Under the pieces are notes generated by a model, which worked only from the letters and a program-made list of their open reading frames with translations, was not told the origin of the DNA and did no database searches. Shown here one piece after another: positions 16,791 through 24,681 of a stretch of DNA of 36,050 bases (its first letter is position 1; every line of letters begins with the position of its first letter). Origin of the DNA: Methanosarcinaceae archaeon (GTDB lineage: Archaea > Halobacteriota > Methanosarcinia > Methanosarcinales > Methanosarcinaceae); assembly GCA_020055655.1 (NCBI GenBank), contig JAIPUR010000027.1:1-36050 (forward strand), in the 5' to 3' direction. A program made the translations under genes and the position numbers.

Positions 16791-18095
16791 ATGATTGAGT
16801 ATTGGAATCCGCTGGTTGAGCGAATGCCGCTCGATGAGCTGGAAGTTATACAGGAAAAAAAGTTAAAAGATCTGGTGAAATATGTTTATCAGCATTCAGA
16901 GTTTTACAAAGAGAGGTTTGATGACTTTGGTGTAAAACCTGAAGATATTAAAAGTCTTGATGATCTGAAAAAGCTACCATTTACTTATAAATCAGATCTC
17001 AGGGACACATATCCTACTGGAATGTTCTGTGTTCCCAACGAGCAACTTGTACGCTTCCATGTATCTTCAGGTACAACAGGAAAACCTACAGTTGTCGGTT
17101 ATACTCAGAATGATATCGATGTATGGACCACATCTCTTGCAAGGGCAATGACCTCTATAGGCGTGGGAAGGGGTGATATTATGCAAATAGGGTATGGATA
17201 TGGTCTTTTCACTGGTGGTCTGGGCGCCCACTATGGTGCAGAAGAGGTTGGTGCCACCGTTCTTCCTACAAGCTCAGGTAATACAGACAGGCAGATAGAG
17301 CTGATACAGGATCTTGGATCAACTGTAATCGCCTGTACTCCTTCATATTTCCTCTTCATGAACGAAGTATCCGATGGTCTTGGTATCAGCATTAAAGATG
17401 ATACTACTCTCAGGGTCGGCATATTCGGCGCTGAACCATGGTCTGAAGAAATGAGGACAAGGATCGAGGAATCAACCGGTATCAAGGCTTATGACATTTA
17501 TGGAACTTCAGAACTCAGTGGTCCTTTGTTCACTGAATGCCATTGCCAGAATGGAATTCACATATGGGCTGATCAATTCTTAATTGAAATAATAGATCCT
17601 GAAACAGGTGAACAACTAACAGAAGGTGAACGTGGTGAACTTGTTATCACAACCCTTGCAAAAGAAGCTCTTCCTCTTATAAGGTATAGGATCGGTGACA
17701 TAACTGTAATTAGCAAAGAGGTTTGTAAATGTGGTAGGACTCATCCGCGTATAATGCGTGTTCTTGGCCGTGCAGACGATATGTTGATCGTCCGTGGTAT
17801 CAATGTGTTCCCAGGACAAGTCGAATCAGTTCTGATGCAGATACCTGAGGTCGGTGAGCACTTTATGATCCTTGTAGACAGGCTTAATGAGCTTGATATC
17901 ATGAAAGTGCAGATCGAGATGACTGATGAAGCTTTCAGCGATAAGGTCAATGACATTATCAAGCTTGAACAGAAGGTCGCATCTGATCTTAAGCACGTAT
18001 TAAACATTGCCGTTAAGGTTGAACTCGTGGAAAAAGGTACTATTCCTCGTTCAATGGGTAAGGCTAAGAAAGTAATTGATAACAGGAGCTTATAA
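16791..18095 (+). CDS. Phenylacetate-CoA ligase-like (PaaK-type) acyl-adenylate enzyme
   Basis: 434 residues of the ANL superfamily, PaaK branch. Landmarks are YWNPLVERMP at the start, the P-loop VSSGTTGKPTVVGYT (residues 88-102), YDIYGTSELSGP near 237, RYRIGDIT near 302, and GRADDMLIVRGINVFP near 325. The enzyme should join an aryl acid (phenylacetate, indoleacetate or similar) to CoA with ATP to AMP. Related genes in methanogens were once called coenzyme F390 synthetases, but that activity is not assured. An ACT protein follows 39 bases downstream. Together with an IorA-type enzyme this would suit aryl-acid or aromatic amino acid exchange. The start ATG 16791 follows GAGGG (16779-16783). 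Confidence 0.88.
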   Translation: MIEYWNPLVERMPLDELEVIQEKKLKDLVKYVYQHSEFYKERFDDFGVKPEDIKSLDDLKKLPFTYKSDLRDTYPTGMFCVPNEQLVRFHVSSGTTGKPTVVGYTQNDIDVWTTSLARAMTSIGVGRGDIMQIGYGYGLFTGGLGAHYGAEEVGATVLPTSSGNTDRQIELIQDLGSTVIACTPSYFLFMNEVSDGLGISIKDDTTLRVGIFGAEPWSEEMRTRIEESTGIKAYDIYGTSELSGPLFTECHCQNGIHIWADQFLIEIIDPETGEQLTEGERGELVITTLAKEALPLIRYRIGDITVISKEVCKCGRTHPRIMRVLGRADDMLIVRGINVFPGQVESVLMQIPEVGEHFMILVDRLNELDIMKVQIEMTDEAFSDKVNDIIKLEQKVASDLKHVLNIAVKVELVEKGTIPRSMGKAKKVIDNRSL

Positions 18096-18134
18096 TATTC
18101 TATACAGCGTATTCAATGTGTTACAGGTGGTTTA

Positions 18135-18572
18135 ATGGAAGATAAAATTATCAAACAGATATCTCTTTTTGCTGAGAACAAGCCGGGGCGTCTTGCTCAT
18201 ATTGCTGACAGTTTCAGGGAGGCTGGTATCAATATAAGAGCATTCACAATTGCTGAAGCAGGAGATTTCGGTATAATAAGGATGGTTGTTGATAAGCCAG
18301 ATGCAGCTCACAATGTTTTGCATGATTCTGGCTTCACTGTTTCAGAAACCGACGTTCTTGGTATTGGGATGGAAGATGTTCCTGGTGGTCTTGGAATGAT
18401 AGCTGATGTTCTGGGCAAACAGGATATCAATATTGATTATGCATATGCATTTGTGACCAAAACCGAAAAAGCGCTTTTGATACTTAGGGTAAATGATATC
18501 GAAGCTGCTATAGGAATACTCATGGACTCGAATTTAGAACTTATAGATATGTCTGATATCCAGGAGATCTGA
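18135..18572 (+). CDS. Tandem ACT-domain protein
   Basis: 145 residues with two ACT repeats. The first reads KQISLFAENKPGRLAHIADS and continues to residue ~70. The second begins near VLGIGMEDVPGGLGMIADVL (about residue 78). ACT pairs usually bind amino acids and control a partner enzyme. Free-standing ones of this length often sit beside PaaK-type ligases in methanogens, as here. The likely ligand is an aromatic or branched amino acid, which is inference. GGTGG (18127-18131) precedes the ATG. The 3' end of the gene carries a terminator hairpin. Confidence 0.82.
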   Translation: MEDKIIKQISLFAENKPGRLAHIADSFREAGINIRAFTIAEAGDFGIIRMVVDKPDAAHNVLHDSGFTVSETDVLGIGMEDVPGGLGMIADVLGKQDINIDYAYAFVTKTEKALLILRVNDIEAAIGILMDSNLELIDMSDIQEI

Positions 18573-18602
18573 TTTCTCCTGATATGTTTTATTTTTATTT
18601 TT
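18556..18602 (+). terminator. Hairpin and T-tract terminator after the ACT gene
   Basis: ATATC plus AGGAGA (18556-18567, one bulged C) pairs with TCTCCT plus GATAT (18575-18585), and a T-rich tract (18586-18602) follows. The stem includes the last codons of the ACT gene. It probably ends the DHH-PaaK-ACT transcript. Confidence 0.6.
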
Positions 18603-18646
18603 TCAACCATTAACACTTTATAGTTCATCCTTTATTTTTCCTTGAA

Positions 18647-18991
18647 ATGAGTGCTGATATATCTTCCAATGCTAGCAAGCTCAAAAATAAGCTTGGTGGT
18701 GCCCATACGACAATAATAGGTGGTCGTCATGGAAAGAAAATCGTAAGTCTTATCAGTCAGCACCCTGAAATAAAGAAGATCATTCCTTCTGTAATAACCG
18801 TAAAAGGGAAGGGCAACTCCGGAGGAGTTATTACAGGAAAGGTGCAGCGTCCGGATGATCGAGGCAATCTTCGTTTGCTTTTATCACATGGTACTTCATC
18901 TCAGGAGATTCGGATCATTACTACGGTTGGAGATGCTTCGGAAGGACTTCGTATAATGGATGAAATTAATTCAGTACTTGTAGATGATTGA
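18647..18991 (+). CDS. DUF2103-like protein
   Basis: 114 residues: KLGGAHTTIIGGRHGKKIV, then ISQHPEIKKIIPSVITVKGK, a glycine-rich turn, and RLLLSHGTSSQEIRIITTVG. The G-G-x-H-T-T start and the helix with H-P-x-I-K-K-I-x-P resemble DUF2103 proteins, found in methanogens and cyanobacteria. Some of those are annotated as metal-binding, but no cysteine cluster is present here. I cannot assign a function. No good ribosome site precedes the ATG at 18647, so it may be read from a short or leaderless transcript. Its stop lies 20 bases before the ATG of Mmp12, so the two may be cotranscribed. Confidence 0.62.
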   Translation: MSADISSNASKLKNKLGGAHTTIIGGRHGKKIVSLISQHPEIKKIIPSVITVKGKGNSGGVITGKVQRPDDRGNLRLLLSHGTSSQEIRIITTVGDASEGLRIMDEINSVLVDD

Positions 18992-19011
18992 TCATTAAAG
19001 GTTTGTACACT

Positions 19012-19989
19012 ATGTTTATCGGAGTAGATCATGGCACAACTGCAATGCGCTTTGTGGCAATAGATGATGATTTGGTAGAGCCGCTTCAGCTGGAAATATC
19101 AAGAGGTAAGGCTGCTTCAATGACTAAAGATGAGATCTTGTCATTGATATGTGATTCTTTTAGTGTTCACCTCAATGACATTAAAATGGTGGCTATGACA
19201 TATTCCATGGGTGATGGTATGACTTTTTTTGAGGATATGCATGCTGTTGAAGGTCGCGGTGTAAGGAGTATAGAAGGTGCTGGAAAGAAGACGGGTGGTG
19301 GAAGTCGCATATTTGATGCCATAAGTGATTCTGCAATTCCTGCAGTGCTTGTTCCCGGTATTCATGATATGAGCAACACAGATTCTCGTCTGAATATATT
19401 TTCACATTCAACAAGCCCTGAAAAACTGGGTATAGCTTATCATGCTATGTGCATGGGTTTTGAAGACTTCATTCTATCTGATATTAGCTCAAACACAGTT
19501 ACTCTTGCGGTTGCTAATAATAAGGTCATAGGCGCTATTGATGCATGTATATTTGCACCCGGGCTGCGTCATGGTCCTCTGGATGTCCAGGCTCTTCGTG
19601 ATGTTGATGCAGGGCAGATATCTGCAAATGATGCATTTATGAATGCAGGTGTCCTTAAACATACTTCTTTCTCGGACAGGCATGAATTGTTAAAAGCTTA
19701 CAAAAATGGTGATGAAAATGCTATTCTTGCTCTTGATACCATTGCGTTGTTTGCGGCCATGGAAATTTCAAGTATGCAGATATTGTTGAAAGACTATAAT
19801 ACTTTAGGCGAGATAATTCTTGAAGGGTCAATTGGTGAAATGCTTGCAGTAGTTGAAAAAATAAACAAACATCTTGATGTGAAATGTCATGTGCTTGACA
19901 GGTGGAGTGCGGCTGAAGGGTGCGCTGAGATTGCAAGGGATATTGCTGCAGGGCAAAAAGAAATACTTGGAATTCCTGTGAATCTTTAA
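19012..19989 (+). CDS. Methanogenesis marker protein 12
   Basis: 325 residues, beginning MFIGVDHGTTAMRFVAIDD, an ASKHA-type (actin/sugar kinase/Hsp70) phosphate-1 motif, with IEGAGKKTGGGSRIFDAI near residue 90 and ACIFAPGLRHGPLDVQALRD near residue 180. These match methanogenesis marker 12 (TIGR03281), conserved in methanogens and nearly absent elsewhere. Its role is not established. The fold suggests an ATP-dependent kinase or activator. I chose ATG 19012; an in-frame TTG at 18988 overlaps the DUF2103 gene. The gene ends in a strong terminator and is convergent with the IorA-like/Mmp11 operon. Confidence 0.88.
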   Translation: MFIGVDHGTTAMRFVAIDDDLVEPLQLEISRGKAASMTKDEILSLICDSFSVHLNDIKMVAMTYSMGDGMTFFEDMHAVEGRGVRSIEGAGKKTGGGSRIFDAISDSAIPAVLVPGIHDMSNTDSRLNIFSHSTSPEKLGIAYHAMCMGFEDFILSDISSNTVTLAVANNKVIGAIDACIFAPGLRHGPLDVQALRDVDAGQISANDAFMNAGVLKHTSFSDRHELLKAYKNGDENAILALDTIALFAAMEISSMQILLKDYNTLGEIILEGSIGEMLAVVEKINKHLDVKCHVLDRWSAAEGCAEIARDIAAGQKEILGIPVNL

Positions 19990-20012
19990 GTTTTCAAATT
20001 CCAAGTTTTTTT
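19966..20012 (+). terminator. Terminator after Mmp12
   Basis: CTTGGAATT (19966-19974) and AATTCCAAG (19997-20005) form a perfect 9-bp stem with a 22-base loop, followed by seven T (20006-20012). The stem overlaps the last codons of Mmp12. Confidence 0.7.
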
Positions 20013-20128
20013 ACATTTTCTTGTTTATTATTTGTTGTTTGTAATTTAAAACAATAAATTATAAACTGCAAACAATATATTTGGATAAATAAAAAGGTGT
20101 ATTTTGTATCTTCAGCTTTTTACAGAAT

Positions 20129-20224
20129 TCACATAAGGTCTTGCCATAGACCAATAACATTTCCTTCAGTATCCGCAACTTCAGCAAAAAGACCAAAATC
20201 TTCCACGGGCTCTACAGCTAAAAT
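20129..20224 (-). pseudogene. C-terminal remnant of a VOC/glyoxalase-family protein
   Basis: Reading the minus strand, the frame ends VEDFGLFAEVADTEGNVIGL and WQDLM before TGA at 20131-20129. D-x-E-G-N-x-I-G-L is the typical last strand of vicinal oxygen chelate proteins, with the glutamate that usually ligands metal. Going upstream, the frame meets a stop at 20227-20225, inside the 3' end of the IorA-like gene, so only about 30 residues survive. It has no start of its own and is probably a deletion scar where the IorA-like gene now ends. Confidence 0.55.
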
Positions 20225-21759
20225 TTAATGCACTTTCCCTTAATGTAGAGGACTGAAATACCATTTCCACTCATTTTTTCAAGAATGATATTCTTGAGTT
20301 CAATCTCGGTTTCAGTTATGTTCATATCATCGATCATCTTATCGATATCCAGGACAGATGTGTCTGATACAAGGGCTTTAACTGAATCGTATATGTTCGG
20401 TGTTGTCTGTCCACCTGTCATTGCAGCTACATCATTTTGCAAAACAATTATCAGGGCTTCGTTTTTGCAATTAATTGCATTAATAAGTCCGACTATTCCT
20501 GAATGTGCAAGCCCGAAATCACCAATCACTGCAATCCCCTTATCTTTAAATCCGCATGATGTTGATATGGCACCTCCAAGGGCAAATCCTGTATTTACTG
20601 CTCCAAGTGGTTCGGGTGCTGTGCGTATGGAACATCCCATGTCGCCTGCTACCATTACATCCACTTCCTTCAGTACTTTATAGAGGGGCACATAAGGACA
20701 TTCATCGCATATTGGGCGTGAACCTCTTTCTTTTATGGTCTGGATCTCGGTATATTTTACAATTCTATCTTTTGAGATGTTCTCAAGTGCAAATTCAATG
20801 TGTTCGGCCTTGATAATTCCGAATGGCAGATGCCCGCTGTCTTTTCCTTTCACCTTATCAATTATTTTTATGAATGATTCGATAAAATTCTCACTTTCTT
20901 CCACAACAAGTATCTTCCTGTGTTTTCCTATGAAATTGGATACTAGTTTGTATGGGAACGGTGAGACGATATTAAGGGATAAATGGGATACATTAGACCA
21001 TTTTTCATCCTGCAGGATTACTTCTCTTATGATATTACTGGGATATCCTGATGATATAATGCCTATCTCAGTGCCTTTTATCAGTGATCCATTCTGAGAA
21101 CATTCTTCGGCTGTGTTTTCAAGCAGTGGGTATGATCTTGTGTGGAAACGCTGATGTTTTCCATGCATGGTGAGTTTCCATATTGAACTGTCAAACTCAG
21201 TAGAGTTTGATCTTTCGGGCTCATTGTCTTTTCTTACAATTTCACACTCATCTTTTTCAAGTCTGTCTGTGACCCTTACAATCACGGGCACCTTTGCTTT
21301 TTCAGACAGCTCAAAGGCACTTAGGACAGATTCATATGCATTCTCCGGGCTGGATGGGTCATATACAGCAGTTTCTGATATTTGTCCGTAGTATCTGGAG
21401 TCCTGCTCATTCTGGGATGCCAGAGCTGCAGGGTCATCTCCTGCAAGAATTACAAGACCTGCACCAATTGTGTGGGTCATTGCAGTGAGAAGTGGGTCGG
21501 AAAGTACGTTCATCCCCACATGTTTAACAAGTACAAGGGTTCTCTGTCCTGAAACGGATGCACCAAGTGCTGTTTCCATGGCAGATTTCTCATTTGTTAT
21601 CCAGTGGATGTTATACTCATTATTTTCTTTTTCAAGAGTGAATTTATCCGCAACGGCAGTGATAGGAAAGCCTGCTACTGCAGTAATGAACTTGACATTA
21701 CTATCAATAGCTGCAAAAAAAAGTGCTTCAAGTCCAGTTGCAATAGTACTGCCACTCAT
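20218..21759 (-). CDS. IorA-like TPP-dependent 2-oxoacid oxidoreductase alpha subunit without ferredoxin domain
   Basis: 513 residues resembling the alpha subunit of indolepyruvate:ferredoxin oxidoreductase. The N-terminal part has TNEKSAMETALGASVSGQRT, LVKHVGMNVLSDPL and SQNEQDSRYYGQ (residues 55-145). The C-terminal TPP-binding part has CDECPYVPLY, GDMGCSIRTAPEPLGAVNTG and GDFGLAHSGIVGLINAINC. True IorA proteins are about 600 residues and end in two 4Fe-4S ferredoxin motifs. This one stops after the TPP domain with no such cysteines, and no beta subunit (IorB) lies nearby. It starts nine bases after Mmp11, so the two are surely cotranscribed. A different electron acceptor, or a link to Mmp11, is inference. 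Confidence 0.8.
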   Translation of the reverse strand: MSGSTIATGLEALFFAAIDSNVKFITAVAGFPITAVADKFTLEKENNEYNIHWITNEKSAMETALGASVSGQRTLVLVKHVGMNVLSDPLLTAMTHTIGAGLVILAGDDPAALASQNEQDSRYYGQISETAVYDPSSPENAYESVLSAFELSEKAKVPVIVRVTDRLEKDECEIVRKDNEPERSNSTEFDSSIWKLTMHGKHQRFHTRSYPLLENTAEECSQNGSLIKGTEIGIISSGYPSNIIREVILQDEKWSNVSHLSLNIVSPFPYKLVSNFIGKHRKILVVEESENFIESFIKIIDKVKGKDSGHLPFGIIKAEHIEFALENISKDRIVKYTEIQTIKERGSRPICDECPYVPLYKVLKEVDVMVAGDMGCSIRTAPEPLGAVNTGFALGGAISTSCGFKDKGIAVIGDFGLAHSGIVGLINAINCKNEALIIVLQNDVAAMTGGQTTPNIYDSVKALVSDTSVLDIDKMIDDMNITETEIELKNIILEKMSGNGISVLYIKGKCIKF

Positions 21760-21768
21760 TTTCTGATC

Positions 21769-22680
21769 TTATTCCAGTTTTGCACTAAGTTTTACAGATT
21801 CATCCGGTTGCGCGAACCATGCAAGTGCACCCAATGCACCTATCACACCATTTCCGTCAAGCCAGACATCAGCTCCACACTCCTGTGCATATTGAAGCGC
21901 GTAATCTCTGGTAAGCTCTCCACTGCGACATTCTCTGCTGTAAGTTTTAGTCATATCCGCATCAAAGCTATCAAGGACAATCATGCCCGTTTGGTCGGAT
22001 ACGCTGTATTTCAAAAGTGCTGCCTTGAGAGTCTCAAGTAATTCCTGTTTTGCTTTTTCGTTGATGCATCCAAATTCCAGTACTGTGGATACACAATTTT
22101 GGGTCTTTGCAGATACAGGGAAAAGCTGGACAAGGGTTTGTGATATGTAAACTGATTCAGGACAATTCAGTGCCTCTGCAATATTGTGGGTCATGGTCCA
22201 TGTGGCACCTTCTTCCTTTGTGTCGGTGTCATCAATTCCAATAAGAACTCTTTCTCTTCTTGGTACTATAATAGTTCCTTTAGCTGCCCTTCCACCACCT
22301 GATTCGCTACATTCATAACGATTCACTCCATCGGCAAGAGCCCTGCATTTTGTGGCGCCAACTCCGCCGCCTCCAAGTCCTGCATAGGTGATGTGTATAT
22401 CGTCTCCTTCCACAACAACAGATTCAATTCCGGCTGCTGCAGTTGAAGGTTTTAGCTCAAGGGTTGATGTGCCTGTTTTAACAAGATATCGAATCATATT
22501 TCCGATGGAACTTGTCTTTAGAATAAGTGGTGAATGCGAATAATGGAATTTTGACCAGGCTGCACCAGCATAGCAGTTAGTATGCTCAATGATCTCTGCA
22601 TGCTCATTGCTCTTGTCACATACTGCATATATTCCTTTATAAGGAATAGTGTACGGGTCTTTCAGTTCAATCTCTTTCAT
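21769..22680 (-). CDS. Methanogenesis marker protein 11
   Basis: 303 residues from ATG 22680. It has AGAAWSKFHYSHSPLILKTS near residue 40, a glycine-rich AGLGGGGVGATKCRALADG near residue 105, and IGIDDTDTKEEGATWTMTHN near residue 150. That D-D-T-D motif recalls the NTP site of TiaS, the tRNA-Ile2 agmatinylcytidine synthase, but the rest fits methanogenesis marker 11 (TIGR03280). The function is unknown, and the TiaS-like motif suggests ATP use. An upstream in-frame ATG (22746) would extend it by 22 residues into the radC 3' end, which I consider less likely. It is followed directly by the IorA-like gene. Confidence 0.85.
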   Translation of the reverse strand: MKEIELKDPYTIPYKGIYAVCDKSNEHAEIIEHTNCYAGAAWSKFHYSHSPLILKTSSIGNMIRYLVKTGTSTLELKPSTAAAGIESVVVEGDDIHITYAGLGGGGVGATKCRALADGVNRYECSESGGGRAAKGTIIVPRRERVLIGIDDTDTKEEGATWTMTHNIAEALNCPESVYISQTLVQLFPVSAKTQNCVSTVLEFGCINEKAKQELLETLKAALLKYSVSDQTGMIVLDSFDADMTKTYSRECRSGELTRDYALQYAQECGADVWLDGNGVIGALGALAWFAQPDESVKLSAKLE

Positions 22681-22726
22681 CTGAGTGCTAATTATCGGAT
22701 AAATCCTTAAAGGTTTTGTTAGGGAT

Positions 22727-23416
22727 CTACTCCACAAGTCCTTCATCCTTGAGGCTCACGTAGCGACCATCCCCAATTATCACATGGTCCAGTACATCAA
22801 TACCAAGCATTTTTCCACCTTCTACAAGTTTTTCTGTCACTGCGATATCTTCTCTGCTGGGTGTTGGGTCGCCGGATGGGTGGTTGTGTGAGATTATAAC
22901 AGACGCAGATGATTCCATAAGTGCTGCCTTAAAGACTTCTCGCGGGTGTACTATATTTGCATTGAGGCTGCCAATGGATACTGTTTCTTCACGTGTGACG
23001 TTGTTTTTTGTATCAAGAAGTAATGCCACCAGTTTTTCGCGCTTATGTTCCCGCATCTTTGGATAAAGCAACGAATAGACATCTGCAGGCGATCTTATTT
23101 TTCTTTTAGGCTCATCGGTAAAGCCTTCAAGCTTTCTGGCAAGTTCAAAAACAGCAGCTATCTGGCTGGCCTTTGCTGCTCCTATGCCGTGTATCTGGGT
23201 TAGCTTTGCCACATTTGCCTGACTCAATTGTTTGATGTTGTATTCTGATAATATGCGACTGGACATATTCACAACATTTTCCTTTCGGGAACCGGTTCTA
23301 AGGATTATGGCAAGCAATTCTGCATTTGAAAGTGCTTCAGGTCCGTATTTAACCAATCTTTCCCGTGGTCTTTCAGCCTCTGGTATATCATGAATACTGA
23401 TCTTATACTCGCTCAT
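22727..23416 (-). CDS. radC: RadC/JAB-domain protein
   Basis: 229 residues. The N-terminal third contains a helix-hairpin-helix (LTQIHGIGAAKASQIAAVFE, about residues 67-86). The JAB1/MPN-like domain holds the metal motif ISHNHPSGDPTPSREDIAVT (about residues 175-195). RadC (UPF0758) was named for DNA repair, but that role is doubtful, and its biochemical function is not known. The family is mainly bacterial with scattered presence in methanogens. It begins at ATG 23416, divergent from the MobB-MoaE gene, and ends 46 bases before Mmp11, so it may head that operon. Confidence 0.9.
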   Translation of the reverse strand: MSEYKISIHDIPEAERPRERLVKYGPEALSNAELLAIILRTGSRKENVVNMSSRILSEYNIKQLSQANVAKLTQIHGIGAAKASQIAAVFELARKLEGFTDEPKRKIRSPADVYSLLYPKMREHKREKLVALLLDTKNNVTREETVSIGSLNANIVHPREVFKAALMESSASVIISHNHPSGDPTPSREDIAVTEKLVEGGKMLGIDVLDHVIIGDGRYVSLKDEGLVE

Positions 23417-23544
23417 TGAAAAGTCTATACAAACGTGTAATATAAATTATTCGATATTTGTTAATTATAATTTTACTCTAATTTTAAAGAATTTTATTTA
23501 ATTTGCGCGGTGTGTTCTTATAATAAGTCCTCATAGGCAAATTC

Positions 23545-24393
23545 ATGAAAGTCATTTGCGTGTCAGGTTACAAGAATACGGGTAAAACAACACTGGTTAC
23601 ACGTCTGGTAAAAGCTCTTTCAGCTAAGGGTTCTGTGGGTACGGTCAAGCAGATGTTCCATCATCGCTTCAACCCTGAAGGCACAGATACCGGAAAGCAT
23701 TTTGATGCAGGGGCAGATGCCGTTGTTGCCATGACCGATTCAGAACTTGTAACAATAAAGCGTGACCATGATTCCTCAGTTCAGGAGGCACTGGATACTC
23801 TTGCAGATGCCGGAATGGATTTCGCTATTGTTGAGGGTGCTAAAAGTAGTACTCTTCCTAAGATATTCCTTGGTGATATCGAAGATGGTGCTGATATTTC
23901 CAATGTAGTAAAACAGTTGCCTGCAAAGGCTGATTGGGATGTCGATAGTCTTGTGGAGTTAGTTCTCATGCAGGACGAATGGGTGACTCTTACTATGCTT
24001 GTCAGAAAAATTCGATCAAACCCTGATATTAAAATGTCAGGGGGCATTGCAACATTCACCGGAGTAGTGCGCAAGATCACAGACAATGTAGAAACCACTG
24101 CCATCGACTTCGAAAAATATGAGGGTGTAGCTGATAAGGCCATTGAAAATATCTGCAATGAACTAAGGACAAGGGAAAATGTCATTGATGTTCTTATCCA
24201 TCATAAGAGTGGACTCATAAAAGTTGGAGGAGATATTGTATATATTGTGGTTGCAGCACAACGTCGGAAAGAGCTGTTTGCTACTTTGATCGATGCACTC
24301 GAAATGGTCAAGGATGATGTGCCTATCTGGAAGAAAGAGTATACTATCGATGGTGACTTCTGGGTACATGACCAGGAGCATGGCAGTATATAA
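23545..24393 (+). CDS. MobB-MoaE fusion protein (molybdopterin cofactor synthesis)
   Basis: 282 residues in two parts. Residues 1-140 are a MobB GTP-binding domain with P-loop GYKNTGKTTLVTRL (8-21), HHRFNPEGTDTGKHFDAGA and FAIVEGAKSS. Residues about 145-282 are MoaE, the large subunit of molybdopterin synthase: GIATFTGVVRKI, IDFEKYEGVADKAI, RRKELFATLIDALE, and the active-site lysines of VPIWKKEY near the end. MoaE inserts dithiolene sulphur with MoaD, and MobB assists guanine dinucleotide addition. In methanogens the product is used for molybdenum or tungsten formylmethanofuran dehydrogenase. Both steps on one chain would link cofactor synthesis to its maturation. Confidence 0.9.
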   Translation: MKVICVSGYKNTGKTTLVTRLVKALSAKGSVGTVKQMFHHRFNPEGTDTGKHFDAGADAVVAMTDSELVTIKRDHDSSVQEALDTLADAGMDFAIVEGAKSSTLPKIFLGDIEDGADISNVVKQLPAKADWDVDSLVELVLMQDEWVTLTMLVRKIRSNPDIKMSGGIATFTGVVRKITDNVETTAIDFEKYEGVADKAIENICNELRTRENVIDVLIHHKSGLIKVGGDIVYIVVAAQRRKELFATLIDALEMVKDDVPIWKKEYTIDGDFWVHDQEHGSI

Positions 24394-24445
24394 TTTGAAT
24401 CTATTATTCATGCTATATGTTTAAATAATAAGTACTGGTATTAGA

Positions 24446-24681
24446 GAATATAATATATGTTCAGATATGAACAAAACAATTTTATTACCGGAATTAACTT
24501 TGATATGGGTTGCAGTGTTATCTTAACACTCTTCACTCTTTCTCAATTAATAAAGTGATAAACAGACCAGGTCGTACGGGTCATGCTCAAAGGACTTGGC
24601 ATGAAAGACGTTGTTTGGGACTTTGCTATGCTATTCCCGATCATATGATCATCTGTATAATTTAAAATAATCGCTGATAAC
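24446..24681 (+). promoter_or_regulatory. Promoter and structured leader of the DEAD-box helicase gene
   Basis: An AATATAATATATG stretch (about 24446-24460) looks like a TATA region, giving a leader of roughly 200 nt. It can form GTGTTA/TAACAC (24515-24520 with 24524-24529), a 9-bp hairpin TCATGC-CAA/TTG-GCATGA with one bulged T (24581-24604), and a 12-base palindrome GATCATATGATC (24639-24650) before the ATG. A DEAD-box gene of Methanococcoides burtonii is known to be cold-regulated and to have a long leader. That this leader is equivalent is inference. No protein gene is visible here. The first hairpin could instead be a terminator for the MobB-MoaE gene. Confidence 0.5.
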
